16,037 bases of DNA from J061 sp003695725 [NCBI: Candidatus Schekmanbacteria bacterium] (GTDB lineage Bacteria > Schekmanbacteria > GWA2-38-11), in NCBI GenBank assembly GCA_003695725.1, contig RFHX01000202.1, positions 1 to 16,037 of the forward strand, in the 5' to 3' direction. The notes under the pieces are model-generated. The model did no database searches. It saw only the letters and a program-made list of their open reading frames with translations, and was not told where the DNA came from. This document shows, in pieces, positions 1 through 6,888 of the stretch (positions within the stretch are counted from its first letter, which is position 1; each line of letters begins with the position of its first letter). Both the position numbers and the translations under genes were made by a program.

Positions 1-2
1 CA

Positions 3-986
3 AATGAAGAAGTTGCTCAAAAAAACGAAATATTATCATTCCCTTCGAAAGAAATTAATGAAATAGAAATTTCTTCTTTGGTTAAGGAAAACACAATAGA
101 AGACACCAAAATTTCTCCAAAAGCTATAAAAGATGAATCAACAGATTTACAAAAGGTAATAAAAAATGAAGCTATACCAGAAACAGCAAAGCATCAGGAC
201 AAGGACATACACTCTGAAATCCAAGGATTATCGAAAATAGCTGAAAAGAGTAACCAAAAGTTAGAGGAAGGACAAAACAAAGAAAAAGACTTTGGGAAAG
301 AACTGAAAATAGAAGATAAATTTGAAGAATCATTAATCAGGCAACAAAAAACAAACAGAAAAGGAGAAAGCACTTTCAAATTTTCAGACAGCAATCATGA
401 CACTTTAAAAGAAGAAAGAACTGATAAAATTGAAACTTCAAAGAATCAGAATAACAAAGAGACCGCTTCAAAGATTCATGAAAACACATTTCAAAATCAA
501 CTGCATCCAAAAATCCTTTCAAAGCATAACAGCATTTTATCAAACAATAAAAGTGAACTCTACAACGCCGTTTCAAGGCAAATAGAAGATTCAGTTACAG
601 CACTTCTATCATCGAATAAGAAAGAGATTAAATTGGATATGTCTCCTCCTGATCTTGGTTCTATCAAAGTTGAAATTATTACAAAGAAACATAATGAAGT
701 TGCAATTTCCATCATTGCAAAAGATGCAGATATAAAATCTCTCATCGATACAAACAAAAATGATCTGCTTAACAATATGAATGACAAAGGCATCTTAGTA
801 AAGGAATTTTCCATTGCTGCAGGCAACGATAGAAATATGAATCAAAGATGGCGTGAAAGTTCCAGTGGATCATCAAACAAAAAAATTAGACTAACCGGCA
901 TATCTTCCATAGCAGCAAATTCTGTAGAGGATAGCAGAGAAAAAAGATTTCTCACCTTTGATGGAAAGGTGGATGTTTACATTTAG
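3..986 (+). CDS. fliK: Flagellar hook-length control protein FliK, 3' part (5' end outside window)
   Basis: The frame is open from the window edge with no stop, so about 327 C-terminal residues are visible and the true start lies upstream. The first in-frame TTG (78) has no convincing ribosome binding site and is probably internal. Roughly the first half is a hydrophilic, Lys/Glu/Asn/Ser-rich, low-complexity stretch, as expected for the variable ruler part of FliK. The C-terminal part carries the Flg_hook core: LDMSPPDLG (from 633), followed by alternating hydrophobic strands, an LL-containing helix and a Gly before the last strand. In this family that domain contacts FlhB and switches export from hook to filament substrates. 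The placement directly before flgD and flgE supports the call. The only uncertainty is the missing 5' end. Confidence 0.85.
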   Translation, partial: NEEVAQKNEILSFPSKEINEIEISSLVKENTIEDTKISPKAIKDESTDLQKVIKNEAIPETAKHQDKDIHSEIQGLSKIAEKSNQKLEEGQNKEKDFGKELKIEDKFEESLIRQQKTNRKGESTFKFSDSNHDTLKEERTDKIETSKNQNNKETASKIHENTFQNQLHPKILSKHNSILSNNKSELYNAVSRQIEDSVTALLSSNKKEIKLDMSPPDLGSIKVEIITKKHNEVAISIIAKDADIKSLIDTNKNDLLNNMNDKGILVKEFSIAAGNDRNMNQRWRESSSGSSNKKIRLTGISSIAANSVEDSREKRFLTFDGKVDVYI

Positions 987-1010
987 CTAAAAAAGAAAGG
1001 AGGGTCTGAA

Positions 1011-1685
1011 GTGAATATTTCAGATTTGCAAATGACCTTGTCAAGGTTATCACAGTCGTCAAACAACAATTCCACTGCAAATGGAATAGAAAAAAGTTTG
1101 GGAAGAGACGCTTTTCTTAAAATGCTTCTTGCACAAATACAGTACCAAAATCCCCTTGAGCCAATGGAAAATACAGAGTTTACAGCTCAACTTGCACAAT
1201 TTTCAAGTCTCGAACAATTGAGCTCTTTGAATAAAGAGTTTACATCTCTGTCAAATGCAATTGAATCCCAAAAGAACATAATACTTTCGAATCTCGTTGG
1301 AAGAGAAGTTGAAGTAATAGGAAATGAAATAAAGGTTTCAAATGGCGAAATACCCTCAATCAGTTTCGACCTAAAAGAAGATGCAAAAAAGGTTGAAATA
1401 ACAATCTCGAAGAAGAATGGACCCGTTGTCAGAAGATTGACTTTAGGTAACACAGCAGCTGGGAAACATAGTATTCAGTGGGATGGAAAAAATATGGACA
1501 ATCAGAGTGTCGATGATGGAGCCTATACCTTTATGGTCAGTGCTTATGACCAAAACAACAACCTCATCAGCACATCACCAATAATTAGCGGCAGTGTAGA
1601 TGGTGTTAGATTCAAGGATGGAGTTCCTTATATAGAAATCAGCGGTTTGGAAATAAGTCCGGAAAATATTTTAAAAGTTAAATAA
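1011..1685 (+). CDS. flgD: Flagellar hook capping/assembly protein FlgD
   Basis: The 224-aa protein has the FlgD N-terminal signature: G31-R-D-A-F-L-K-M-L-L, then QNPLEPM (46-52) and a TEF-Q-LAQFSSLEQ stretch (55-69). In this family the segment mediates export and capping. The C-terminal half is the FlgD Ig-like/tudor region, with W157-D-G, G170-x-Y-x-F and a final beta-rich part. FlgD sits at the tip of the growing hook, lets FlgE subunits polymerise and is later discarded. The start is GTG at 1011, preceded by a strong AAAGGAGGG at 996-1004; no nearby ATG fits as well. It lies 24 bp after fliK and 13 bp before flgE. Its length is normal for the family. Confidence 0.95.
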   Translation: MNISDLQMTLSRLSQSSNNNSTANGIEKSLGRDAFLKMLLAQIQYQNPLEPMENTEFTAQLAQFSSLEQLSSLNKEFTSLSNAIESQKNIILSNLVGREVEVIGNEIKVSNGEIPSISFDLKEDAKKVEITISKKNGPVVRRLTLGNTAAGKHSIQWDGKNMDNQSVDDGAYTFMVSAYDQNNNLISTSPIISGSVDGVRFKDGVPYIEISGLEISPENILKVK

Positions 1686-1698
1686 AGGAGGGATAGAT

Positions 1699-2970
1699 AT
1701 GTTAAGTGCTTTGTTTTCAGGGATAAGCGGCTTGTCAGCCCATCAAAATGCCATCTCTGTTATCGGCAACAACATTGCCAATGTCAACACTGTTGGGTTT
1801 AAAGGAAGCCGCACAGCTTTTTCAAATGTTTTGAGCCAAAGCATCATCGATGTAGGACAAATAGGCAGAGGAGTAAAACTTGCCGATGTAAGCAAAAACT
1901 TTGCCCAAGGTTCATTTGAAAGCACTTCAAGTGTCACTGACCTTGCAATCGATGGAAATGGTTTTTTCATAGTTGAAAACAGCAACGGCAGATACTACAC
2001 AAGGGCAGGACAATTTAGTCTGAACAGCGATGGTTTGCTTGTTACGACAGACGGTTCAAGGGTTCAAGGTTATAGTATCAACTCTTCGGGAAGCAGAGAC
2101 GGTTCTCTCGGCGATATAGACTTATCATCTCCATCCTCATCTCCAAAAGCAACAACAAAAGTAACGCTTTCACTTAATCTCAACTCAGATGAAAGTGTAC
2201 CATCTGCATTCAGTACAAGCGACCCTGACGGAACATCAAATTTCTCATCTGCCATAACTGTTTATGATTCTCTTGGAAATGGCCATCTCACAACAGTCTA
2301 TTTCAGAAAAGACTCTGAAAACACCTGGGAATGGCATGCATTAGTAGATGGTGGAGAGCTAACAGGCGGCACTTCAGGGACTCTTCAGGAAGTTGCTTCC
2401 GGTACACTTACATTCAACGAATATGGAGCTCTTGACACCGAAACAACAACCTCATCAGATTTTGATTTTGCTGGCGGGGCGGCACAAAACCAATCAATTA
2501 CCTTTGAATTTGGCACAAGCATTACCACCGATGGAGGGACAGGACTTGACGGAACGACACAGTTTGCCGCACCTTCTGCGACAAACTTTCAAAATCAGGA
2601 CGGCTACAGCTCCGGCTCTCTGCAAAGTCTTTCGATAAATGGCGAAGGAATATTGACTGGTCTATTCTCAAATGGCGCAACAAAAGATCTTTACCAACTT
2701 GCCCTTGCAAATTTCAAAAATCCCAACGGTCTTACAAGCATAGGCGGAAATCTCTTTGCAGAAAGTAAAGACTCGGGGCTCCCGATTCTTGGCGTAGGGA
2801 AATCATCAGGATTCGGAACTATAAATTCAGGGAGTTTAGAACTGTCCAATGTGGACCTCTCACAAGAGTTCGTGAATATGATTACTATTCAGAGAGGTTT
2901 TCAGGCAAACTCAAAAATAATCTTAGCAGGCGATGAAATGCTTCAGGACCTTGTCAATCTGAAGAGATAA
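1699..2970 (+). CDS. flgE: Flagellar hook protein FlgE
   Basis: The 423-aa protein begins with the rod/hook D0 motif (SGISGLSAHQ, then NNIANVNTVGFKGSR) and ends with the matching C-terminal helix (SNVDLSQEF, IQRGFQANS, then DEMLQDLVNLKR). Both ends pack together in the hook tube. The middle (about residues 140-310) is Ser/Thr/Gly-rich and has the FlgE domain motif YDSLGN. The repeated near-terminal motifs DGYSSGSLQ and LYQLALANFKNPNGL are typical of hook proteins rather than rod proteins (FlgG/FlgF). Its length is in the usual range. An AAAGGAGGG (1684-1692) overlaps the flgD stop codon, which suggests coupled translation. It appears to be the last gene of its transcription unit, because a GC-rich hairpin and a 418-bp gap follow. 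Confidence 0.96.
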   Translation: MLSALFSGISGLSAHQNAISVIGNNIANVNTVGFKGSRTAFSNVLSQSIIDVGQIGRGVKLADVSKNFAQGSFESTSSVTDLAIDGNGFFIVENSNGRYYTRAGQFSLNSDGLLVTTDGSRVQGYSINSSGSRDGSLGDIDLSSPSSSPKATTKVTLSLNLNSDESVPSAFSTSDPDGTSNFSSAITVYDSLGNGHLTTVYFRKDSENTWEWHALVDGGELTGGTSGTLQEVASGTLTFNEYGALDTETTTSSDFDFAGGAAQNQSITFEFGTSITTDGGTGLDGTTQFAAPSATNFQNQDGYSSGSLQSLSINGEGILTGLFSNGATKDLYQLALANFKNPNGLTSIGGNLFAESKDSGLPILGVGKSSGFGTINSGSLELSNVDLSQEFVNMITIQRGFQANSKIILAGDEMLQDLVNLKR

Positions 2971-2981
2971 TTGCCTCCCCC

Positions 2982-3016
2982 GGGGTCCTGTTTTGCTATT
3001 ATGGCTGCAGGGCCCC
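2982..3016 (+). terminator. GC-rich hairpin after flgE, candidate terminator
   Basis: GGGGTCCTG (2982-2990) pairs with CAGGGCCCC (3008-3016) over nine base pairs with one G-U wobble. The 17-nt loop may form a further small stem (GCTA with TGGC). It begins 12 bp after the flgE stop, in an otherwise very AT-rich region, and is followed by a T-rich but not uninterrupted tract (TCTATTTTAT at 3021-3030). The strong stem and its position favour a terminator or an mRNA-stabilising 3' structure separating flgE from the sigma-54 unit. The imperfect T tract keeps confidence moderate. Confidence 0.5.
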
Positions 3017-3151
3017 ACCCTCTATTTTATACTGTAATTTTTAATCCTTTCAGTTTCAAACTAACTATTCATATCATAGCTTTCATAACACTTTCTTTTA
3101 CCCAAAAAGTTCATTTTAGTAATTCAATATCTTCATTCTATTCCGTCATAT

Positions 3152-3178
3152 ATTTGACTTCGAAAGCGGAAATTTGAC
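3152..3178 (+). repeat. Paired ATTTGAC direct repeat, possible activator binding sites
   Basis: ATTTGAC occurs at 3152-3158 and again at 3172-3178, so the copies are exactly 20 bp apart start to start, about two helical turns on the same DNA face. A TTCGAA palindrome lies between them, and a TTCG-N7-CGAA inverted repeat follows at 3198-3212. The sites lie about 150-170 bp upstream of the sigma-54 promoter, the usual distance for NtrC-type enhancer binding proteins. This is an inference from spacing only; 7-bp repeats can arise by chance in AT-rich DNA. Confidence 0.25.
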
Positions 3179-3321
3179 GAATAAATCTCACAAAAAATTC
3201 GGATATCTCGAAACTTTCAAATGTTATTTAAATACACTCTTCATATAAGACATAACTTATTGATTTTATTGTTCTTTTCAAATCAAAAAAAGTTCATAAA
3301 AAAATAGTTCCCTTTATCACT

Positions 3322-3338
3322 TTGGCATAGGCTTTGCA
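3322..3338 (+). promoter_or_regulatory. Sigma-54 (RpoN) -24/-12 promoter for the fliL operon
   Basis: The sequence TTGGCATAGGCTTTGCA matches the sigma-54 consensus TGGCAC-N5-TTGCA. The invariant GG (3324-3325) and GC (3336-3337) are separated by exactly 10 nt, as required. The only visible deviation in the -24 block is T for C after TGGCA. Transcription would start near 3348-3350, about 40 bp before fliL, which has a strong ribosome binding site. Sigma-54 control of middle flagellar genes through an NtrC-like activator (FlrC/FleR/FlgR type) is well known in many Gram-negative bacteria. The activator gene itself is not in the window. Confidence 0.85.
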
Positions 3339-3388
3339 TATACATTCAAAGAAAATTTTCACCAATTAAATTTAAGGAGGACATTTAA

Positions 3389-3916
3389 ATGGCTGATGAA
3401 AATGAAGAAAAAAAAGAAGCAGCTGAAGCTGCGACAGCAGAAGCCCCTGCTCAACCGGCAAAAAAGAAATTTCCTCTAAAAATGATAATTATCATCGTTG
3501 TGGCAGTAATCGTTGTAGCAGGAGGCGCAATCGGAGCAATAACATTTTTAAAAGGCGACAAAGAAGGTGTTGAAGCCAAAGAAGCTGCTGCTACTGAAGA
3601 GGTTGAAGAAACCGCTTCCATCGGTATTCCATTGGAAACTTTTATTCTAAATCTCGCAGACAAGGATAGAAACAAATACCTCAAAATTTCAATGGAACTT
3701 CGAGTCGGCTCAGAAGAAGTAAAAAAGGAAATTGATGAAAATATGTCAAAAATCAAGGACATCATTGTTGTCTATCTCTCTGCTAAAACATTTGAAGAGG
3801 TCAAAACGGTAGAAGGCAAACTCCAGCTAAAAGCAGAACTAATGAAAAGAATAAATTCAATACTCAAAAAAGGAAGCGTTAAAGAGCTCTATTTTACAGA
3901 ATTTGTTGTCCAGTAA
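3389..3916 (+). CDS. fliL: Flagellar basal body-associated protein FliL
   Basis: The 175-aa protein has the FliL layout: a short charged, Ala/Glu-rich cytoplasmic N-terminus (1-25), a KKK-flanked transmembrane helix (about 31-54), an acidic linker, and a periplasmic domain starting near residue 75 (PLETFILNLAD, then YLKISMELRV) and ending with VKELYFTEFVVQ. These are typical FliL domain features. In the family, FliL rings surround the MotA/MotB stators and affect torque and surface sensing. A good AAGGAGG (3374-3380) precedes the ATG by 8 nt. It is the first gene after the sigma-54 promoter. No motA or motB lies next to it, unlike in many other operons. Confidence 0.93.
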   Translation: MADENEEKKEAAEAATAEAPAQPAKKKFPLKMIIIIVVAVIVVAGGAIGAITFLKGDKEGVEAKEAAATEEVEETASIGIPLETFILNLADKDRNKYLKISMELRVGSEEVKKEIDENMSKIKDIIVVYLSAKTFEEVKTVEGKLQLKAELMKRINSILKKGSVKELYFTEFVVQ

Positions 3917-3937
3917 AAGGAATTAAAGGAGATAACC

Positions 3938-4951
3938 TTGAATCAGATTCTTTCACAAAATGAAGTCGATGCATTGCTTCAAGGCATAAAGTCAGGGGAA
4001 ATAAAAACTGAAGAAGGTGTTGGAAAGGAACAAGCAAACTCCTCTGCTTTTGATTTTTTGAGCGGCAATCTAAGAATCAAAGGCACATTTCCTGCAATGG
4101 ATATGGTTTATGAAGTCTTTTGCAGGAAATTGAGGGCAGTAATGTCTCACCTTTTTGGAAAAATCGTTGAAAACATCAGTCTTCGCGACACCTGTATGAT
4201 GAAATACAAAGAATATATCGGCAATATACAACTTCCATCAAGCTTTCAGGTAGTAAGAATGAACCCACTGCGCGGTTTAGCTTTGATTGTAATTGATTCC
4301 AAATTAGCATTTTCTTTTATAGAAAGTATGCTTGGTGGAAAAAGCGAGACCGGATTCGTTATTGAAGACCGTGAATTCACAAATATAGAAATGTCTCTTA
4401 TAAAGAAAATGCATACAGATATTGCTTCCGAACTCCAAAGGTCTTGGAATGGTGTTTATCCAATAAAAATTGAAGAAGTAAGCATAGAAACAAATCCTCA
4501 ATTCATATCAATCTGTTTTCCATCGGATATGGTTGTCGTTACTTCAATTGATGTAGACATTCTTGGCTCTATAGATATTTGTATCCCCTGTTCGATTATT
4601 GAACCGCTAAAGGGGAAACTCAATAAAAATTTCAGCAGCATTCGAACTGATGTTGACCTTACCTGGCGCAGAATGATGCTGAATCAGCTTACCCAAACAG
4701 AATTAGAAATTACTGTCGAACTTGGAGAAGCAGTCATTACAGGAAAGGAGCTTCTCAATCTAAAACCGGGAGATGTGATTAATCTCAATACAGGCCCATC
4801 TGACGAATTCAAAATCTATATCGAAGGATACGAAAAACTAAAAGGCGTCGCCGGTGCCGTAAGAGGCAACAAGGCAGCACAATTAACCAAAGGACTTAAA
4901 AAAAGGAGGAATCCTCATGGCAGAAGAGCTAAACGCAAAAGAAGCAGCTGA
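3938..4951 (+). CDS. fliM: Flagellar motor switch protein FliM
   Basis: The 337-aa protein starts at TTG 3938 behind AAAGGAGAT (3925-3933). This start places the CheY-P binding motif ILSQNEVDALL (residues 4-14) right at the N-terminus, as in other FliM proteins. The middle domain has the characteristic MLGGKSETGF (131-140), and the C-terminal SpoA-like domain (about 245-315) carries LLNLKPGDVI. FliM links the MS-ring to FliN in the C-ring and changes rotation direction when CheY-P binds. The last about 20 residues are an unusual basic tail rich in Lys/Arg. It is encoded across the fliN ribosome binding site and the first codons of fliN, giving a 35-bp overlap. The tail is probably a by-product of coupling rather than a conserved domain. 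Confidence 0.95.
   Translation: MNQILSQNEVDALLQGIKSGEIKTEEGVGKEQANSSAFDFLSGNLRIKGTFPAMDMVYEVFCRKLRAVMSHLFGKIVENISLRDTCMMKYKEYIGNIQLPSSFQVVRMNPLRGLALIVIDSKLAFSFIESMLGGKSETGFVIEDREFTNIEMSLIKKMHTDIASELQRSWNGVYPIKIEEVSIETNPQFISICFPSDMVVVTSIDVDILGSIDICIPCSIIEPLKGKLNKNFSSIRTDVDLTWRRMMLNQLTQTELEITVELGEAVITGKELLNLKPGDVINLNTGPSDEFKIYIEGYEKLKGVAGAVRGNKAAQLTKGLKKRRNPHGRRAKRKRSS
4902..4919 (+). promoter_or_regulatory. fliN ribosome binding site inside a small self-complementary hairpin
   Basis: The strong Shine-Dalgarno sequence AAAGGAGGA (4902-4910) lies inside the fliM reading frame. Its GAGG (4906-4909) is complementary to CCTC (4913-4916), which directly abuts the fliN ATG (4917) across a three-base AAT loop. 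Such a mini-hairpin could mask the site until ribosomes finishing fliM melt it. The pairing is seen in the sequence; the coupling role is inferred. Confidence 0.4.
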
Positions 4952-5309
4952 TTACTCTCTTGAAGAGATAAATGAAAAAGATAATGAAGCTAATAAAAAT
5001 GAATCAACAGAGCAGGCAGAGACAACTACAAAGAAGACTTCCATAAAAACAGCAGACCTCAGTCTCATACTTGATATTCCTCTCAAGCTATCAGTGATTT
5101 TTGGAAAATCCAAGATGCGAATAAATGACCTTTTACAGCTTGGACAAGGTTCTGTAATCGAGCTTGACAAAGAAGTAGGCGAACCCCTCGAAATATATGC
5201 AAATGATAAACTATTAGCTTATGGGGAAGTAGTAGTTATCAATGACAAATTCGGAATTAAACTCCTCAATATTGTAAGCCCTGAAGAAAGGATAACAAAA
5301 CTAAAATGA
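4917..5309 (+). CDS. fliN: Flagellar motor switch protein FliN
   Basis: The 130-aa protein has an acidic, Asn/Lys/Glu-rich N-terminal extension (1-45). A single SpoA/FliN domain (46-130) follows with the family pattern: DIPLKLSVIFGKSKM, DLLQLGQGSVIELDK, PLEIYANDKLLAYGEVVVI and FGIKL near the end. FliN forms the lower C-ring with FliM and helps dock the FliH-FliI ATPase to the export gate. Its length is that of classical FliN; it lacks the extra CheC-like part of FliY. The start is ATG 4917 behind a strong ribosome binding site that lies within fliM. Its TGA overlaps the fliO ATG (ATGA at 5306-5309), so fliM, fliN and fliO look translationally coupled. Confidence 0.95.
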   Translation: MAEELNAKEAADYSLEEINEKDNEANKNESTEQAETTTKKTSIKTADLSLILDIPLKLSVIFGKSKMRINDLLQLGQGSVIELDKEVGEPLEIYANDKLLAYGEVVVINDKFGIKLLNIVSPEERITKLK

Positions 5310-5854
5310 AGCAGATATCTTTTACAACTACAATGTTCTTGATGTTGTCTACCTTTTTTTCGCCTATTGTACAGTCTGCCGCAGCAGCGAAAGAAAATGT
5401 TCTAAATGAAAAGAATATTTTTTTGATGAATGAAACTAATATTCCAGAGTTCAAAAGTAATTTTATAGAAAGCATCGGAATCCTCTTCATCCTCTTTGGC
5501 ATTATGACTGTAACTCTTTTTATTCTGAAAAGAATAAAATCAAAAGGCAGACATAGTTCAGGCGCTTTGAGAATAACTTCAAACTGCTATATCGGCAACA
5601 ATAAAAGAATTAGCATCCTTGAAGTAGATGGACGAAGATATCTCATTGGAATCACTTCAACGCAAATAACACTTTTATCCGAACTCCCTGAAGCAAAAAT
5701 CAAAGGGAACTTTGAAAGTGAAAATTTGGGGAAAAAAGAACAAAATTTCAAAAAATACTTTGACTCGCTTACATCTTCATCGGGGAAAGAGATTATCAGG
5801 GGAATAACAAAAGCATTCAAAAAAGAAAGAATAAACCTAAAATACAGCGATTAA
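5306..5854 (+). CDS. fliO: Flagellar export assembly protein FliO
   Basis: The 182-aa protein begins with a likely signal peptide (hydrophobic 9-23, then a run of Ala at 25-28). A short periplasmic segment follows, then one transmembrane helix at about 54-75 ending in the positive LKRIKSKGR. The cytoplasmic FliO-type domain has LRITSNCYIG (88-97) and ISILEVDGRRYLIGIT (102-117), typical of FliO/MopB. FliO helps the FliP ring assemble in the type III export gate. FliO is poorly conserved, and its call rests on this motif plus its position between fliN and fliP. The start overlaps the fliN stop (ATGA). The last about 50 residues are charged and less typical. Confidence 0.88.
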   Translation: MKQISFTTTMFLMLSTFFSPIVQSAAAAKENVLNEKNIFLMNETNIPEFKSNFIESIGILFILFGIMTVTLFILKRIKSKGRHSSGALRITSNCYIGNNKRISILEVDGRRYLIGITSTQITLLSELPEAKIKGNFESENLGKKEQNFKKYFDSLTSSSGKEIIRGITKAFKKERINLKYSD

Positions 5855-5859
5855 TTAAA

Positions 5860-6609
5860 ATGTCTAAAAGAGCAATATTTATAATATTTACAGTCATCGT
5901 TCTCTTACCTCAAATCTCACAGGCTGCTCCTGTCCCGATTCCCAATATTAATATTGGTATCACACAATCAGATAATCCTGCAGATATTTCAGCAGGAATG
6001 AAGATATTGGCTCTATTGACTATTCTCTCACTTGCTCCTGCAATACTGATAATGCTCACTGGTTTTACAAGAATTGTTATTGTTTTCCACTTCTTGAGAC
6101 AAGCATTGGGAACACAACAAATGCCGCCTAATCAGGTAATAATTGGGCTATCATTGTTCATAACCTTTTTTATTATGTCTCCTTACTTCATTCAAATAAA
6201 TGATGAAGCAATTCAGCCTTATCTGCAAAAAAAGATTTCTCAGGAAGAAGCTATAGAAAAAGCCACTGCTCCATTAAAAGAATTTATGACAAAACAGACG
6301 AGAAAGAAAGATTTGGCTCTCTTTTTAGAATTATCAAAGAAAAAAAATTTCAAATCGAACAATGATATTCCATTTATGGTTCTTGTCCCATCTTTCATCA
6401 TAAGTGAGCTCAAAACAGCTTTTCAGATCGGATTTTTGATCTATATCCCCTTTTTGATAATAGATATCGTTGTTTCAAGTGTCTTACTTTCGATGGGTAT
6501 GATGATGCTGCCGCCGGTAATGATCTCATTGCCCTTTAAGATAGTTCTCTTTGTCCTTGTTGACGGGTGGTATCTAATAGTCGGTTCACTTCTAAAAAGT
6601 TTCTATTAG
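5860..6609 (+). CDS. fliP: Flagellar type III export gate protein FliP
   Basis: The 249-aa protein has a cleavable-type signal peptide (1-22, ending QAAP) and about four transmembrane segments. The first FliP signature lies at about 59-107 (PAILIMLTGFTRIVIV, then R80-QALGTQQMPPNQV and FIMSP). The second lies at about 177-248 (PSFIISELKTAFQIGFLIYI, then MGMMMLPP, LPFKIVLFVLVDGW and SF). Five FliP subunits with FliQ and FliR form the helical export pore in this family. It starts 5 bp after fliO with no clear Shine-Dalgarno sequence, so it is probably translated by reinitiation. Its length is normal. Confidence 0.97.
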   Translation: MSKRAIFIIFTVIVLLPQISQAAPVPIPNINIGITQSDNPADISAGMKILALLTILSLAPAILIMLTGFTRIVIVFHFLRQALGTQQMPPNQVIIGLSLFITFFIMSPYFIQINDEAIQPYLQKKISQEEAIEKATAPLKEFMTKQTRKKDLALFLELSKKKNFKSNNDIPFMVLVPSFIISELKTAFQIGFLIYIPFLIIDIVVSSVLLSMGMMMLPPVMISLPFKIVLFVLVDGWYLIVGSLLKSFY

Positions 6610-6618
6610 GAGGAAGAA

Positions 6619-6888
6619 ATGAGCCCTGATTTCGTCATAACTATTTCAGTAGAATCATTAAAGACGGCATTTTTAATTTCTGCGCCAATGCTTTTCTTCG
6701 GCCTTGCGGCAGGTCTATTAATAAGCATATTTCAGGCAGTTACGCAGATTAATGAAATGACGCTTGCAATCGTTCCTAAAATAATTGCTGTTGCCATAGC
6801 CCTCGTTATCTTTGGGTCATGGATGATTAGGTTGATGATAGAGTTTACCAGTAATCTTTTTATCAATATTCCAACATATATCAAATGA
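6619..6888 (+). CDS. fliQ: Flagellar export gate protein FliQ
   Basis: The 89-aa protein has two hydrophobic helices (about 15-37 and 50-72) linked by the conserved FliQ segment FQAVTQINEMTLAIVPKI. It closes the FliPQR pore complex from the outside in the export gate. An AGGAGG (6608-6613) overlapping the fliP stop codon gives a strong start at ATG 6619. The stop overlaps the ATG of fliR (ATGA). Its size is exactly that expected of the family. Confidence 0.96.
   Translation: MSPDFVITISVESLKTAFLISAPMLFFGLAAGLLISIFQAVTQINEMTLAIVPKIIAVAIALVIFGSWMIRLMIEFTSNLFINIPTYIK

Larger units (their letters stand above)
2971..3388. other. Non-coding control region between flgE and fliL
   Basis: This 418-bp stretch holds no credible gene. 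The only longer + frame (2971-3177) begins at the TTG immediately after the flgE stop, has no ribosome binding site and gives an unconvincing hydrophobic product. The region contains a GC-rich hairpin at its left end, an AT-rich middle with short direct and inverted repeats, and a sigma-54 promoter followed by the fliL leader on the right. The inferred leader from promoter to fliL start is about 40 nt. Short repeats seen are AAAAAGTTCAT at 3104-3114 and 3287-3297, ATTTGAC at 3152-3158 and 3172-3178, and ATAAG-N6-CTTAT at 3245-3260. It is best read as the boundary between two flagellar transcription units. Confidence 0.75.

Noticed and set aside
1878-1892. A GCCGATG string resembling a sigma-28 -10 box inside flgE
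   Set aside because: The match to GCCGATAA is incomplete, the upstream TAAA is only about five bases away instead of about fifteen, and it is within coding sequence.
2393-2638. A + strand 81-codon frame inside flgE
   Set aside because: It is out of frame within the Ser/Thr/Gly-rich middle of flgE, whose own frame is intact and matches the family on both sides.
2971-3177. A + strand reading frame of 68 codons after flgE
   Set aside because: It begins at a TTG touching the flgE stop, has no ribosome binding site, overlaps the GC-rich hairpin and gives a product with no recognisable features.
3104-3297. The 11-bp direct repeat AAAAAGTTCAT (two copies 183 bp apart) as target-site duplications of a mobile element
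   Set aside because: There are no terminal inverted repeats or transposase between the copies, and the A-rich motif is easily repeated by chance in this AT-rich gap.
4917-4951. A possible frameshift at the fliM end to explain the basic tail
   Set aside because: The upstream SpoA domain is complete and in frame, and fliN is intact with its own strong start. An overlap is a simpler reading than an error.
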